Shown: positions 43,994-53,379, numbered from the stretch's first letter. The stretch is DNA of 64,000 nt from Streptomyces sp. AC558_RSS880 (GCF_019049255.1 NZ_JAGMUJ010000050.1:1-64000); one strand, 5' to 3'. A program made the numbers and translations. The notes: generated by a model not told the origin, from the letters alone.

Positions 43994-44788
43994 TCAGGTC
44001 TGGCGCGCATCGCCCTCGATGACCGCGAAGCGCGCGCCGTACGGATCCTCCAGGCGGGCCAGCCGGCCGACACCGGCGAGGGAGGTGGCGGGCATCCGCA
44101 CCCTGCCGCCCAGCTCGACGGCCCTGTCGACGACGGCGTCCGGGTCCTCCACCCCGATGTAGGGCAGCCAGTAGGGGCGCCCGCTCCGCGCCTCGACGGG
44201 ATCGTCGGCCAGCGGGACCAGCCCGCCGAACATGCCGTCCTCCCCCGTCCCGGCGGGGTTGACGGAGGTGTAGACGCCGCCGGGGAAGGTCACCGCCGAG
44301 GTCTCCCAGCCGAGGGTGGAGTGGTAGAAGGCGGCGGTCCGGGCGATGTCCGGGGTGTAGAGCTCGACCCAGCACAGTGTGCCGGCCTCGCCTGCGGCCT
44401 CGATGCCTTTGCGCAGCGCCGGCTCCCAAATGCCGAAGGGGACGCCCGCCTGGTCGGCGAGGATCGCCGTTCTGCCCTGTTCCCTCACGTCCATGGGTGG
44501 CACGGTCACGCCGCCGCGGGCCTGCTGGACGGCCTTCGCGGTGGCGTCCGCGTCGGGGCTCTGGAAGTAGACGGTCCACGCGGGCGGACCCTGCTCCGGT
44601 GCGGACCGCACACCGCCCGCGACGATCCGCCCGGCCAGCCGGAAGAAGCCGTAGCCGCCGGCGTCGGGTCCCGCCGGGGCGAACTCCCAGCCGAACAGGC
44701 CGCCGTAGAAGGACGCGGCGCCTTCGATGTCGGACGTGCCGACGTCGATCCAGTTCGGGGCGCCGTCGACGAAGCGGGTGGTGAGCAT
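43994..44788 (-). CDS. VOC (glyoxalase-fold) protein with two tandem domains
   Basis: A 264-aa protein with two glyoxalase/bleomycin-resistance domains. Domain 1 starts PNWIDVGTSDIEGAASFYGG and domain 2 LCWVELYTPDIARTAAFYHS; both carry the LFGWE/LGWE turn typical of streptomycete VOC proteins. Metal or ligand residues are spread over the eight strands and do not fix a substrate. ATG at 44788 is chosen because GGAGGAGG sits just ahead; an upstream frame adds 16 unconserved residues. It is often labelled hydroxylase in related genomes, without proof. Confidence 0.85.
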   Translation of the reverse strand: MLTTRFVDGAPNWIDVGTSDIEGAASFYGGLFGWEFAPAGPDAGGYGFFRLAGRIVAGGVRSAPEQGPPAWTVYFQSPDADATAKAVQQARGGVTVPPMDVREQGRTAILADQAGVPFGIWEPALRKGIEAAGEAGTLCWVELYTPDIARTAAFYHSTLGWETSAVTFPGGVYTSVNPAGTGEDGMFGGLVPLADDPVEARSGRPYWLPYIGVEDPDAVVDRAVELGGRVRMPATSLAGVGRLARLEDPYGARFAVIEGDARQT

Positions 44789-44947
44789 GGTGCCTCCTCC
44801 GAGAGGTCCCGTCGCCTGCTCTGCCGAGTCTTCCACCGCCCACTGACAATCACCGCCGGGGCACCCGCACGGCCGAACCGTTCCTCGCCCCCGCCGTCAC
44901 GGTGGGGCCGTGGAACCCCCGGCGGGTCAGGGCTCGGCGCCGGCGTT

Positions 44948-45988
44948 CTACGCGGACGACCGTCGGATCAGCGTCGTCGGGAGGATCAGGCCGTCGGGGC
45001 CGGCGCCCGCGGCCTCCTCCGGCGTGCCGGTGCGGTCGAGGTCGCGCAGCAGGAGGCGGGCCATCAGGCGGCCCATCTCCTCGATGTCCTGGCGGACCGT
45101 GGTGAGCGGTGGTTCGGTCTGTTCGGCGATCGGCAGCATGTCGTCGAACCCGACGACCGCCACGTCGTCCGGCACCCGCCGCCCGTGCTCGCGCAGCACA
45201 CGCAGGGCGCCCGCCGCCATGAGGTCGTTGCCGGCGAACACCGCGTCCAGGCCGGGGCAGCGGTCGAGGAGCCGCCGCATCGCCCGCTCGCCGCTCGCGG
45301 GGGTGAAGTCGCCCTCCACGACCAGCCGGGGATCGGCGTCGGTCATGACGTCCCGGAAGCCGTCGAGCCGGTCCACCGCCGCGGTCTGGTCGAGGGCGCC
45401 GGTGATGTGGGCGATGCGGTCGCGGCCGAGGCCGAGCAGGTGCCGTACGGCGTCGCGGGCGCCGCCCCGGTTGTCGCTGTCGACGTAGGAGACGCCGCGC
45501 CGGCCGCCGTTCCAGTCGGGCCGGCCGCCGTACACCGTCGGCAGGCCGGCCCGCTGAATCAGTTCGGGCAGCGGGTCGTCGATGTGCAGGGAGAACACCA
45601 GGGCGCCGTCGACGTGGCCCCCGGCGAGGTAGCGGCCGACGCGCGCGTGGTCGTCGCGGTCCTCGGTGAGCAGCAGGACGAGCTGGTTGTCGTGGGCCGT
45701 CAGCTCCTTGCTGATGCCGCGCAGCTGCCGGGCGAAGAAGGGGTCGGCGAAGACCCGGGTCTCCGGTTCGGCGACGATGACGGCGATGGCGTCGTGCCGC
45801 TTCGTCACCAGGCTGCGGGCGGCCTGGTTCGGCACGTACCCGAGTTCCTCCACCGCCCTCCTCACCCGTTCGGCCAGGCGTTCCCGCACCCCGTCGGAGC
45901 CGTTGACCACGCGGGAGACCGTGGCCCGGGAGACCCCGGCCCGCGCGGCCACGGCCTCCAGCGTGGGGCGCGGCACTGTGTCGGTCAC
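44948..45988 (-). CDS. LacI family transcriptional regulator
   Basis: A 346-aa repressor. Residues 7-55 contain the LacI HTH (PTLEAVAARAGVSRATVSRV) with hinge, and the remainder is the periplasmic-binding-protein-like sugar domain (FAGNDLMAAGALRVLREHG, VAVVGFDDM). GTG at 45988 is used; GAGGAG lies upstream. It follows the laccase gene by 85 bases in the same direction and is close to the divergent secreted sugar-oxidation operon, so it is the obvious candidate to sense a sugar or keto-sugar and control that locus. The operator was not identified. Confidence 0.9.
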   Translation of the reverse strand: MTDTVPRPTLEAVAARAGVSRATVSRVVNGSDGVRERLAERVRRAVEELGYVPNQAARSLVTKRHDAIAVIVAEPETRVFADPFFARQLRGISKELTAHDNQLVLLLTEDRDDHARVGRYLAGGHVDGALVFSLHIDDPLPELIQRAGLPTVYGGRPDWNGGRRGVSYVDSDNRGGARDAVRHLLGLGRDRIAHITGALDQTAAVDRLDGFRDVMTDADPRLVVEGDFTPASGERAMRRLLDRCPGLDAVFAGNDLMAAGALRVLREHGRRVPDDVAVVGFDDMLPIAEQTEPPLTTVRQDIEEMGRLMARLLLRDLDRTGTPEEAAGAGPDGLILPTTLIRRSSA

Positions 45989-46073
45989 TTCGGGGCTCCT
46001 CACCTGCGGCTGCGGGCAAGGATAGCCCCGGCCCGGCCACGGGCGAGAGCGCTCCCGGATCATGTCCGGCGCG

Positions 46074-47060
46074 TCAGTGCTCGTGCTCGTGCCCCTCCTC
46101 CGCGGCCGCCCCGTGGACGTGCTCGTGCGGGTCGTAGCCCGGGATGGTGCCGTCCGGTTTCTTCACCAGGAACAGGCCGACCATGCCCATGTCGGAGTGG
46201 CTCTGGACGTGGCAGTGGTACATCCAGGCGCCCGCTCCGACGCCCTCCCCCGCGATGATCTGGAAGCCGAAGGAGTCGGCCGGGCCGCAGATCTTGTTGT
46301 CGATGACCTGGCTCGGGTCGTCGGGTCCGGTGAGCATGCCGGTGCGGTTGTCGGCCCAGCGGTGACCGTGCATGTGGAAGGTGTGGTAGTACTCGCCGTG
46401 CGTGATCATGACGATCTCGACGCGGTCGCCCACGGTGGCCTCGAAGTTCGGGCCGGTGTGGGCCGGCTTGTTGTTGATCATCATGTCGTTGAAGACGATG
46501 GTGTGGGTCGCGTCGGGCAGGACGTCGCCCTTGCGGCGGACGATCACCGGGCCGTACAGCCCGTTGCGGATGCCGCCGGTGCCGTGCACGGTGCCGACGA
46601 CGTGGTCGTGGTAGTGCCAGTAGCCCGCGCTGCCGGCGCGCCAGGTGCCGTCGGAGCGCCGGCCGGGTTTGTGGGTGCGCCAGGTGTAGGTGCGGGTGCC
46701 GCCGGGCTCGACGTCGCTCTTGTTCTGCTTGGTGCCGTCGCTGGAGATCTCGTAGTCCAGGCCGTGGACGTGCAGGCTCACGGGCACGTCCATGGTGTTC
46801 TCGAACTCGACGTGCAGGGTGTCGCCCTCGTTGAGCTCGATCAGCGGGCCGGGGATGGACGCCTTGCCCTTCTCGAAGCCGTAGCCCATCTGTCCGCCGT
46901 CCAGCCGCTCGGCGTACATCTTGACGCGCCGCACCTCGCCCCCGGCGGGCGCGGTCTTCGCCGGTGCCGCCGCGCCCACGGCCTCGGGCGCGACGGACAA
47001 CGATGTCGCGGCGACCGCGCCGCCCAGGAGTACCCGCCGGTTGAAACCGCGTCTGTCCAT
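46074..47060 (-). CDS. Two-domain multicopper oxidase (small laccase type), Tat-exported
   Basis: A 328-aa secreted copper oxidase that oxidises phenols or other electron donors and reduces oxygen to water. MDRRGFNRRVLLGGAVAATS is a twin-arginine signal. Copper motifs are HVHG, YWHYHDHVVG, YHTFHMHGHRW and MYHCHVQSHSDMGM; the last gives the type-1 Cys-His-Met site. Two cupredoxin domains and this size match the Streptomyces small laccase SLAC, which works as a trimer. The C-terminal tail is His/Glu-rich. Divergent from the sugar-oxidation operon, it may take electrons from that system, an inference from context only. Confidence 0.92.
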   Translation of the reverse strand: MDRRGFNRRVLLGGAVAATSLSVAPEAVGAAAPAKTAPAGGEVRRVKMYAERLDGGQMGYGFEKGKASIPGPLIELNEGDTLHVEFENTMDVPVSLHVHGLDYEISSDGTKQNKSDVEPGGTRTYTWRTHKPGRRSDGTWRAGSAGYWHYHDHVVGTVHGTGGIRNGLYGPVIVRRKGDVLPDATHTIVFNDMMINNKPAHTGPNFEATVGDRVEIVMITHGEYYHTFHMHGHRWADNRTGMLTGPDDPSQVIDNKICGPADSFGFQIIAGEGVGAGAWMYHCHVQSHSDMGMVGLFLVKKPDGTIPGYDPHEHVHGAAAEEGHEHEH

Positions 47061-47234
47061 GCCGAACTCCCCACGTGGCTGTCATGAACCTGTGAAACCG
47101 TAGCGGCCGCCCCGTTGTTTATCCACACTCAGGACAAAGTTCGTTTCATTGCTGCGATAGGTATTGGCGTATGGCGCAAAGAGGTCTAGCTTCCTTGACG
47201 CTGTTGCTGCGACCGAGGAGGGGTGGGTGGCCAC
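47061..47234. promoter_or_regulatory. Divergent promoter region, laccase / ThuA-dehydrogenase operon
   Basis: A 174-base region, relatively AT-rich between 47105 and 47175, that must promote both directions. TTCGTT and a GATAGGTAT-like stretch near 47150 are possible promoter parts. I did not find a clear LacI-type palindrome. GAGGAGGGG at 47214-47222 is the ribosome site for the operon on the plus strand. Confidence 0.4.
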
Positions 47235-49772
47235 ATGCGGTCCACATCGCATCAAGAACCCATGCGCTTACGAGGGTTGAGCACGAGAAGCACCAGGAAC
47301 GCACGGAGGACGAGAACGAGACGACGCGTCTGGGCGGTCGGCGTGACCGCCGGGGTCGTCGCCGCCGGGCTGCTGTCGGGTCCCGCCGCCAGCGCGCGCC
47401 CGGCCCCGGATCCGTCCCTGATAACGATGTCCATCAAGTCGCCCCCGGGCGGCGCGAACGTACGCGTGCTGCTGTTCCACGGCTCCGCGGCCGGCGGTGA
47501 CGAGTCGCCGCTCGTGAACGCCGGGATCGCGGCGATCGAGAAGATCGGGCTGTCCGGCCCGGCGGACCAGCGGTTCAAGGTCACCGCCACCGACGACGCC
47601 TCGGTCTTCACCGATGCCAGGAAGCTGGGCCGGTTCAACACCATCGTGTTCCTGACCGGCGGCGGGGACGTCCTCGACCCGGACCAGGAGGCGGGCCTGG
47701 AGGCGTACATGGAGGCCGGCGGCGGTTTCGTCGGCCTGCACGACGCGGCCCGCGCGGAGCCGTACTCGGACTGGTTCACCGGTCTGATCGGCGCCCGCCC
47801 GGCCGCGTCCGGCCCCGACAAGGTGCAGCGGGCGACCGTCGAGGTCGGCGACCGCGCGCACCCGGCGACCAAGAGCCTGCCGACGCAGTGGAAGCGGCCC
47901 GACAAGTGGCTGAACTGGGTGAAGAACCCCTCCGGCGACGTGCACACGGTCGCCAGGGTGCGCGAGTCGACCTACCAGCCCGGTGCGAGCGCCAACGGCT
48001 GGGACCATCCGGTGAGCTGGTGCCGTGACTACGACGGCGGCCGGTCCTTCTACACCGGCATGGGCGGCACGGTGTCGTCGTACGACGAGACCGACTTCCG
48101 TGACCATCTGCGCGGCGCCCTGCTGTGGACCAACCGCCTGGTGCAGGCCGACTGCAAGGCGACCATCACCGGCAACTACAAGGCGGAGCGGCTGACCCGG
48201 CCCAACCAGCCGGGCCAGAACGACCAGATCGGCGAACCGCACGGCCTGGTCACCGCCCCCGACGGCCGGGTCTTCTACATCGGCCGGGGCGGCGCGGACG
48301 CCTCCCAGCCCGTCGTCACCGACTGGAACGACCCGGACATCGGCAAGGGCACGGGCGAGATCCACGTCTACGACCCGAAGACCGAGAAGGTCACCCTCGC
48401 CGGGGCGCTCACCGTCTTCGGCAACAAGGGCGGCGGCGACGAGCTGCGGAAGGTCGAGGAGGGCCTGCTCGGCATCGAGCTGGACCCCGCGTTCGAGCAG
48501 AACGGGTGGGTGTACCTGCACTACACGCCCCACTCCGAGATCAACCGGGACACGCACATGGCCGAGCGGCGGGTCTCCCGCTTCACGCTCGATCAGGCCA
48601 CGAACAAGCTGGACCTGGCCAGCGAGAAGGTGCTGCTGAAGTGGCCGGTGCAGATCCACAGCTGCTGCCACGCGGGCGGCGGGATGGCCTGGGACTCCAA
48701 GGGGAACCTGTACATCGCCACCGGTGACAACAACTCCAGCGGGTTCAGCGACGGTTACTCGGGCAACAACCCCGAGCCCGACTTCAAGGGCGTGTCCTTC
48801 GCGGACGCGCGCCGCACCGCCGGCAACACCAACAACCTCAACGGCAAGATCCTGCGCATCCACCCCGAGCCGGACGGCACGTACACCCTCCCCGAGGGCA
48901 ACCTGTTCACCGGCAAGGAGACCGCCGAGGGCGGCGGCAAGACGCGCGGCGAGATCTACGTGATGGGTGTGCGCAACCCGGCGCGCATCTCCGTCGACAA
49001 GGAGACCGACGTCCTCTACGCGGGCTGGGTCGGCCCGGACGCCGGCGCCCCCTCGCCCACCTGGGGGCCGGCGAAGTACGACACGTTCGCCGCGATCACC
49101 GAGGCGTCCAACCGCGGCTGGCCCTACTGCATGGGCAACAAGCAGCCGTACCGGGACCGGAACCTGCCGGACCCGTCCAAGCCGCTGGGCTGGTACGACT
49201 GCGACGCCCCGAAGAACGAGTCGCCGAACAACGACGGTCTGGTCAACCTGCCGCCGGTGACCGGCAACAACATCTGGTACTCGCCGCAGGGCGGCGGCCC
49301 CGACTACCCGCGCGACGAGAACGGCGTCCCGTCGTACGAGCAGAGCGAGGCCACGTACCGGCTGCCCTGGCTGAAGGGCGGCGGCCAGGCCGCGATGAAC
49401 GGCCCGGTCTACCGCTACGACGCCGACAGCGCCAGTGACGTGAAGTGGCCGGCGTACTGGGACGGCAAGTGGTTCGTCGGTGACTTCTACGACACCGACC
49501 AGCCGCGCAACGCGGTGCTGATGGACCCGAAGACGCAGGGCGACGGCGGTCTTCCGGTGCACTCGGAGTCCCTGAAGAAGATCGTGCCGGTCGGCAACGA
49601 CGGCATCAAGAACCTGATGGACTGGAAGTTCGGTCCGGACGGCTCGCTGTACGTCCTCGACTACGGGCGCGGCTTCTTCACCTCCGACACCAAGTCCGCG
49701 CTGTGGCGGGTCACCTACACGGGCGGCGGGCCGACCCCGGCCGCCGGTCAGCTGGCGAGGGGAACCGAGTGA
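47235..49772 (+). CDS. Secreted ThuA-domain / PQQ-type sugar dehydrogenase fusion
   Basis: An 845-aa exported protein. After a long basic N-terminus (RTRTRRR) comes a signal anchor, VWAVGVTAGVVAAGLLSGPA. Residues about 74-299 are a ThuA-like domain (VRVLLFHGSAAGG, FVGLHDAARAEPYSDWF), linked to keto-sugar handling. From about 317 to the end is a beta-propeller of the soluble glucose/sorbosone dehydrogenase type (EPHGLVTAPDGRVFYIGRGG, SCCHAGGGMAWDSKGNLYIA). ATG at 47235 follows GAGGAGGGG by 12 bases; GTG at 47223 is possible. Its stop overlaps the next start as GTGA, so both proteins are made together. Cofactor binding (PQQ) is assumed from the family. Confidence 0.85.
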   Translation: MRSTSHQEPMRLRGLSTRSTRNARRTRTRRRVWAVGVTAGVVAAGLLSGPAASARPAPDPSLITMSIKSPPGGANVRVLLFHGSAAGGDESPLVNAGIAAIEKIGLSGPADQRFKVTATDDASVFTDARKLGRFNTIVFLTGGGDVLDPDQEAGLEAYMEAGGGFVGLHDAARAEPYSDWFTGLIGARPAASGPDKVQRATVEVGDRAHPATKSLPTQWKRPDKWLNWVKNPSGDVHTVARVRESTYQPGASANGWDHPVSWCRDYDGGRSFYTGMGGTVSSYDETDFRDHLRGALLWTNRLVQADCKATITGNYKAERLTRPNQPGQNDQIGEPHGLVTAPDGRVFYIGRGGADASQPVVTDWNDPDIGKGTGEIHVYDPKTEKVTLAGALTVFGNKGGGDELRKVEEGLLGIELDPAFEQNGWVYLHYTPHSEINRDTHMAERRVSRFTLDQATNKLDLASEKVLLKWPVQIHSCCHAGGGMAWDSKGNLYIATGDNNSSGFSDGYSGNNPEPDFKGVSFADARRTAGNTNNLNGKILRIHPEPDGTYTLPEGNLFTGKETAEGGGKTRGEIYVMGVRNPARISVDKETDVLYAGWVGPDAGAPSPTWGPAKYDTFAAITEASNRGWPYCMGNKQPYRDRNLPDPSKPLGWYDCDAPKNESPNNDGLVNLPPVTGNNIWYSPQGGGPDYPRDENGVPSYEQSEATYRLPWLKGGGQAAMNGPVYRYDADSASDVKWPAYWDGKWFVGDFYDTDQPRNAVLMDPKTQGDGGLPVHSESLKKIVPVGNDGIKNLMDWKFGPDGSLYVLDYGRGFFTSDTKSALWRVTYTGGGPTPAAGQLARGTE

Positions 49773-51979
49773 TACGGCAACGAAGAATGTGGGCCGCCCT
49801 GCTGGCCGCCCTCCTCATGATGCTCGGCCTGCAGGCGACGACCTCCGCGGCCGACGGAACCGGTTCCGCCGATACGGCGGCGGCGGAGCAGGTGCTCACC
49901 TGGACCGCCGGTGACAGCATCACCGAGTACACGTCCGCGCCGACGACCGCGGTGGCCGGTCCGGCGACCATCGTGTTCGAGAACAGCGCGGCGACCGGCA
50001 ACACCACCGGGATGCCGCACACGCTGACGTTCGTGACCTCCGACCCGGAGTTCAACAACGACGTCCAGCTGAACATCCTGGCCAACCCGGCCGACGCCCA
50101 GGGCGGTAAGCACACCGCCGAGGTGACGCTCACCCCGGGCCGCTACTTCTACCACTGCACCATCCCCGGCCACGGCGAGATGCAGGGCATCCTGACGGTG
50201 ACCGAGGGCAGTGGCGAGGACACCACCGCGCCCGAGGCCACGGCGAAGGTGACCGGCTCGCAGAACGCCGAGGGCCAGTACGTGGGTTCGGCGAGCGTGA
50301 CGGTCGAGGCCACCGACGAGGGCTCGGGCGTGGACCGGATCGAGTACGCGGTCGGGGCCGACGGCGCCTGGCAGCCGTACACCGCCCCGGTCGTGGTCGA
50401 CCAGGTCGGCGCGCACACCGTGCGCTACCGCGCCCTGGACAAGGCGGGCAATGTCTCGGCGGAGAAGAGCGTCGCCTTCACGGTCGTCGCACCTCCGACG
50501 GACGACACCACAGCGCCGGAGACCTCGGCCACGGTGGACGGCGAGAAGAACGCCGACGGTGCCTACATCGACATGGCGACGGTCACCGTCACCGCGTCGG
50601 ACACCGGCACCGGCGTCAACACCATCGAGTACGCGATCGGCGCCGACGGTGCCTGGCAGGCGTACACCGGTCCGGTGATGGTGCACCAGGTGGGCACCCA
50701 CACCGTGCGCTACCGCGCCACCGACAGGGCGGGCAACACGGCGGCGGAGAAGAGCGTGGAGTTCACGGTCGTCGCCGCTCCCCCGCAGGACACCACCCCG
50801 CCGGCGACCGGTGTGACCGTGGAGGGGACCAAGAACTCCGACGGCGCCTACGTCGGTGACGCCACGGTGACCCTCAGCGCCGACGACGGACACGGCGGTT
50901 CGGGTGTCGCGGCCATCGAGTACTCGCTCGACGGCGGGCCGTACCTGGCCTACACCGAGCCCGTGGTCGTCGACCGGGCGGGCCGGCACACGGTCGCGTA
51001 CCGGGCGAGCGACAAGGCCGGCAACACCTCCGAACCGCTCACGGTGAGCTTCACGGTCGTGGCGGACGGCGGGGTGCCCGCGCCGAACTGCCCCGAGTAC
51101 GACGAGCGGTTGACGGTGATCGTCGGCACGGTCGACTCGGGCGTGCCGAACCGGGTCACCAACAACCGGTGCCGGATCGGCGAGCTGATCGAGGACGAGA
51201 AGGAGTGGACCTCGCAGGCGCTGTTCCTGAAGCACGTGAAGAGCGTGCTGGACAAGCTCAAGAAGGAAGGGGTCGTCGACCAGCGGGAGTACCGGGCGAT
51301 CAACAAGGCGGCCCGCCAGTCCGGCATCGGCAAGCCCGGCCAGACCGACGGCTACCGCAAGATCATGGACGGCACCCAGGAGTCGTTCGCCAAGTGGGAG
51401 CAGGTGGGCGGCGGTTCGTTCGCGCTGAACCCGGACGGGTCGATCACCTCCGGCACCACCAAGGGCGGGCTCGGCATGCTGTGGTTCCCCGAGCGTACGT
51501 ACGGCGACTTCTCGCTGAAGCTCCAGTGGCGTGACGACGCCCCGGGCACCGGCAACGCCAACTCGGGTGTGTTCGTGCGGTTCCCGCAGATCCACGACCA
51601 CCCGGAGGAGCCACGGCCGGAGTGGGCCGCCATCAAGTACGGCCACGAGATCCAGGTGTTCGACTCGCCGACCGGCGACATGTACAAGACGGGCTCCGTC
51701 TACGGCTTCGACCGGGTCGGCCTGGCCGGCGCGGGCGTGACGCAGAAGGGCACCTGGAACGACTATGAGATCCGCGTGGTGGACCAGCACTACTCGGTCT
51801 ACCGCAACGGTGTGCTGATCAACGAGTTCGACAACACCGGCGGCCAGGACTTCACCCCGCCGCGCTCGGACGACCCGGGCACGGACGGGCGGCGGTTCGC
51901 CTCCGGCTACATCGGACTGCAGGTGCACGGCACGACGGACGTCGTCTCCTACCGGGACGTCCGGATCAGGGAGCTGTAG
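49769..51979 (+). CDS. Secreted cupredoxin / Ig-like repeat / DUF1080 protein
   Basis: A 736-aa exported protein. A Sec signal (WAALLAALLMMLGLQATTSA) is followed by a cupredoxin domain at about 40-145 with PHTLTF and YFYHCTIPGHGEMQG giving His, Cys, His and Met copper ligands. Three repeats of about 90 residues start near 151, 246 and 341, each with a DTTxPE-like opening and SGVxxIEY core, resembling OmpL47/Ig-like modules. From about 528 to the end is a DUF1080 lectin-like/3-keto-disaccharide hydrolase domain (GDFSLKLQWRDDAPGTGNAN, NSGVFVRF). GTG at 49769 overlaps the upstream stop by four bases with GAGGGGA ahead. It may both move electrons and cleave keto-glycosides. Confidence 0.85.
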   Translation: MIRQRRMWAALLAALLMMLGLQATTSAADGTGSADTAAAEQVLTWTAGDSITEYTSAPTTAVAGPATIVFENSAATGNTTGMPHTLTFVTSDPEFNNDVQLNILANPADAQGGKHTAEVTLTPGRYFYHCTIPGHGEMQGILTVTEGSGEDTTAPEATAKVTGSQNAEGQYVGSASVTVEATDEGSGVDRIEYAVGADGAWQPYTAPVVVDQVGAHTVRYRALDKAGNVSAEKSVAFTVVAPPTDDTTAPETSATVDGEKNADGAYIDMATVTVTASDTGTGVNTIEYAIGADGAWQAYTGPVMVHQVGTHTVRYRATDRAGNTAAEKSVEFTVVAAPPQDTTPPATGVTVEGTKNSDGAYVGDATVTLSADDGHGGSGVAAIEYSLDGGPYLAYTEPVVVDRAGRHTVAYRASDKAGNTSEPLTVSFTVVADGGVPAPNCPEYDERLTVIVGTVDSGVPNRVTNNRCRIGELIEDEKEWTSQALFLKHVKSVLDKLKKEGVVDQREYRAINKAARQSGIGKPGQTDGYRKIMDGTQESFAKWEQVGGGSFALNPDGSITSGTTKGGLGMLWFPERTYGDFSLKLQWRDDAPGTGNANSGVFVRFPQIHDHPEEPRPEWAAIKYGHEIQVFDSPTGDMYKTGSVYGFDRVGLAGAGVTQKGTWNDYEIRVVDQHYSVYRNGVLINEFDNTGGQDFTPPRSDDPGTDGRRFASGYIGLQVHGTTDVVSYRDVRIREL

Positions 51980-51985
51980 TCACGG

Positions 51986-52026
51986 CGGGTCGGGAGGCCG
52001 GGGGTTCGTTCCGGTCTCCCGACCCG
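51986..52026. terminator. Strong stem-loop between convergent genes
   Basis: A 16-pair stem with a single G-T pair: left arm CGGGTCGGGAGGCCGG (51986-52001), nine-base loop, right arm CCGGTCTCCCGACCCG (52011-52026). It begins 6 bases after the DUF1080 gene and lies 36 bases before the stop of the convergent dehydrogenase, so it can end transcription from both sides. Confidence 0.85.
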
Positions 52027-52062
52027 GCTCGGCCGCACCCGGCGGGTCCCCCGGCTCCCGGG

Positions 52063-53253
52063 TCAGGGCTTGATCAGTACCTTGACCGCGCCGTCCTGCT
52101 TCTTCTGGAACATGTCGTAGGCCCGCGGTGCCTCGTCGAGCGGCACGCGGTGGGTGGCGAAGTCGTCGACGCCGAGCGGGTCCTCGTCGGTGAGGTAGGG
52201 GATGATCTCGTCGCTCCAGCGGCGTACGTTCGCCTGACCCATGCGCATCTGGATCTGCTTGTCGAACAGGGTGAGCATGGGCATCGGGTCGGCCATGCCG
52301 CCGTAGACGCCGCTGATCGAGATGGTGCCGCCGCGCCGCACCAGTTCGATGGCGGTGTGCAGGGCGGCGAGCCGGTCGACGCTGAAGCGTTCCGCCATCG
52401 GGCCGCTGAGTTTGCGGGGCAGCAGCGCCGAGGCGTTCTGCACCATGCGGGCCGCCGCGCTGCCGTGCGCCTCGGTGCCGACGGCGTCGATCACGGCGTC
52501 GGGGCCGCGGCCGTCGGTCTGGTCGCGGATCGCGGCGACGAGTTCCTTCTCGTCGTCGAAGGAGCGCAGGTCGAAGGTCTCCACGCCCCGCTCGCGCGCC
52601 CGGTTCAGCCGCTCGGGGACCAGGTCCACGCCGAACACCCGCCCGGCGCCCCTGACCTGGGCGATCCGGCAGGCCATGTCGCCGATGGGGCCGAGCCCGA
52701 GCACGGCGACGCTGCCGCCCTGCGGGACACCGGCGTAGGCGACCGCCTGCCAGGCGGTGGGCAGGACGTCGGAGAGGTAGACGAACCGGTCGTCGGACGG
52801 CCCCTCGGGCACCTTGATCGGGCCGTACTGGGCCTGCGGGACCCGCAGGTACTCGGCCTGGGCGCCCGGAACCGCGCCGTACAGCCGGGTGTAGCCGAAC
52901 AGGGCCGCGCCCATGCCCTCGGCGCTGACCTGGGTGGTCTCGCACTGGGTGGGCAGTCCGGTGAGGCACATCCAGCAGTTGCCGCAGGCGATCTGGAACG
53001 GCACCACGACCCGGTCGCCGACCTGGAGGTCGGGCACCGCCGCGCCGACCTCCTCGACGATGCCCATCGGCTCGTGGCCGAGGATGTCGCCCGGGGTCAT
53101 GAACGGGGTGAGGACCTCGTACAGATGCAGATCGGATCCGCACAGTCCGGTGGAGGTGATGCGGATGACCGCGTCCGTCGGCTCCTCGATCCGGGGATCG
53201 GGCACGTTCTCCACCCTCACGTCCCGCTTTCCCTGCCAGGTCAGTGCCCTCAT
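52063..53253 (-). CDS. Zinc-dependent alcohol dehydrogenase, glutathione-independent formaldehyde dehydrogenase-like
   Basis: A 396-aa medium-chain dehydrogenase. TSTGLCGSDLHLYE has the catalytic-zinc Cys, ILGHEPMGIVEEVG the His/Glu, and CGNCWMCLTGLPTQC the four-Cys structural zinc. VAVLGLGPIGDMACRIAQ is the NAD loop. The extra stretch around 250-290 and overall length fit the formaldehyde dehydrogenase-like group (FdhA/threonine-type). ATG at 53253. It converges with the sugar-oxidation operon across a strong terminator, so it need not be part of it, although alcohol or aldehyde disposal would fit. Substrate is not known. Confidence 0.88.
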   Translation of the reverse strand: MRALTWQGKRDVRVENVPDPRIEEPTDAVIRITSTGLCGSDLHLYEVLTPFMTPGDILGHEPMGIVEEVGAAVPDLQVGDRVVVPFQIACGNCWMCLTGLPTQCETTQVSAEGMGAALFGYTRLYGAVPGAQAEYLRVPQAQYGPIKVPEGPSDDRFVYLSDVLPTAWQAVAYAGVPQGGSVAVLGLGPIGDMACRIAQVRGAGRVFGVDLVPERLNRARERGVETFDLRSFDDEKELVAAIRDQTDGRGPDAVIDAVGTEAHGSAAARMVQNASALLPRKLSGPMAERFSVDRLAALHTAIELVRRGGTISISGVYGGMADPMPMLTLFDKQIQMRMGQANVRRWSDEIIPYLTDEDPLGVDDFATHRVPLDEAPRAYDMFQKKQDGAVKVLIKP

Positions 53254-53379
53254 CGCCGCCCGCTCCCTCCGTGGTGGCCGGTGTGTCGCTCGTGCGGTGG
53301 GCGTCCGGGTACCCGAGCGGCCGCATGCCGAACCGCCGGCTCTCGAGCCGATCGGCGGAGGCCACCGCGCGGGAGCACC

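Noticed and set aside
47061..47234. A LacI operator in the laccase/ThuA promoter region
   Set aside because: No palindrome with the central CG typical of LacI sites was found by eye.
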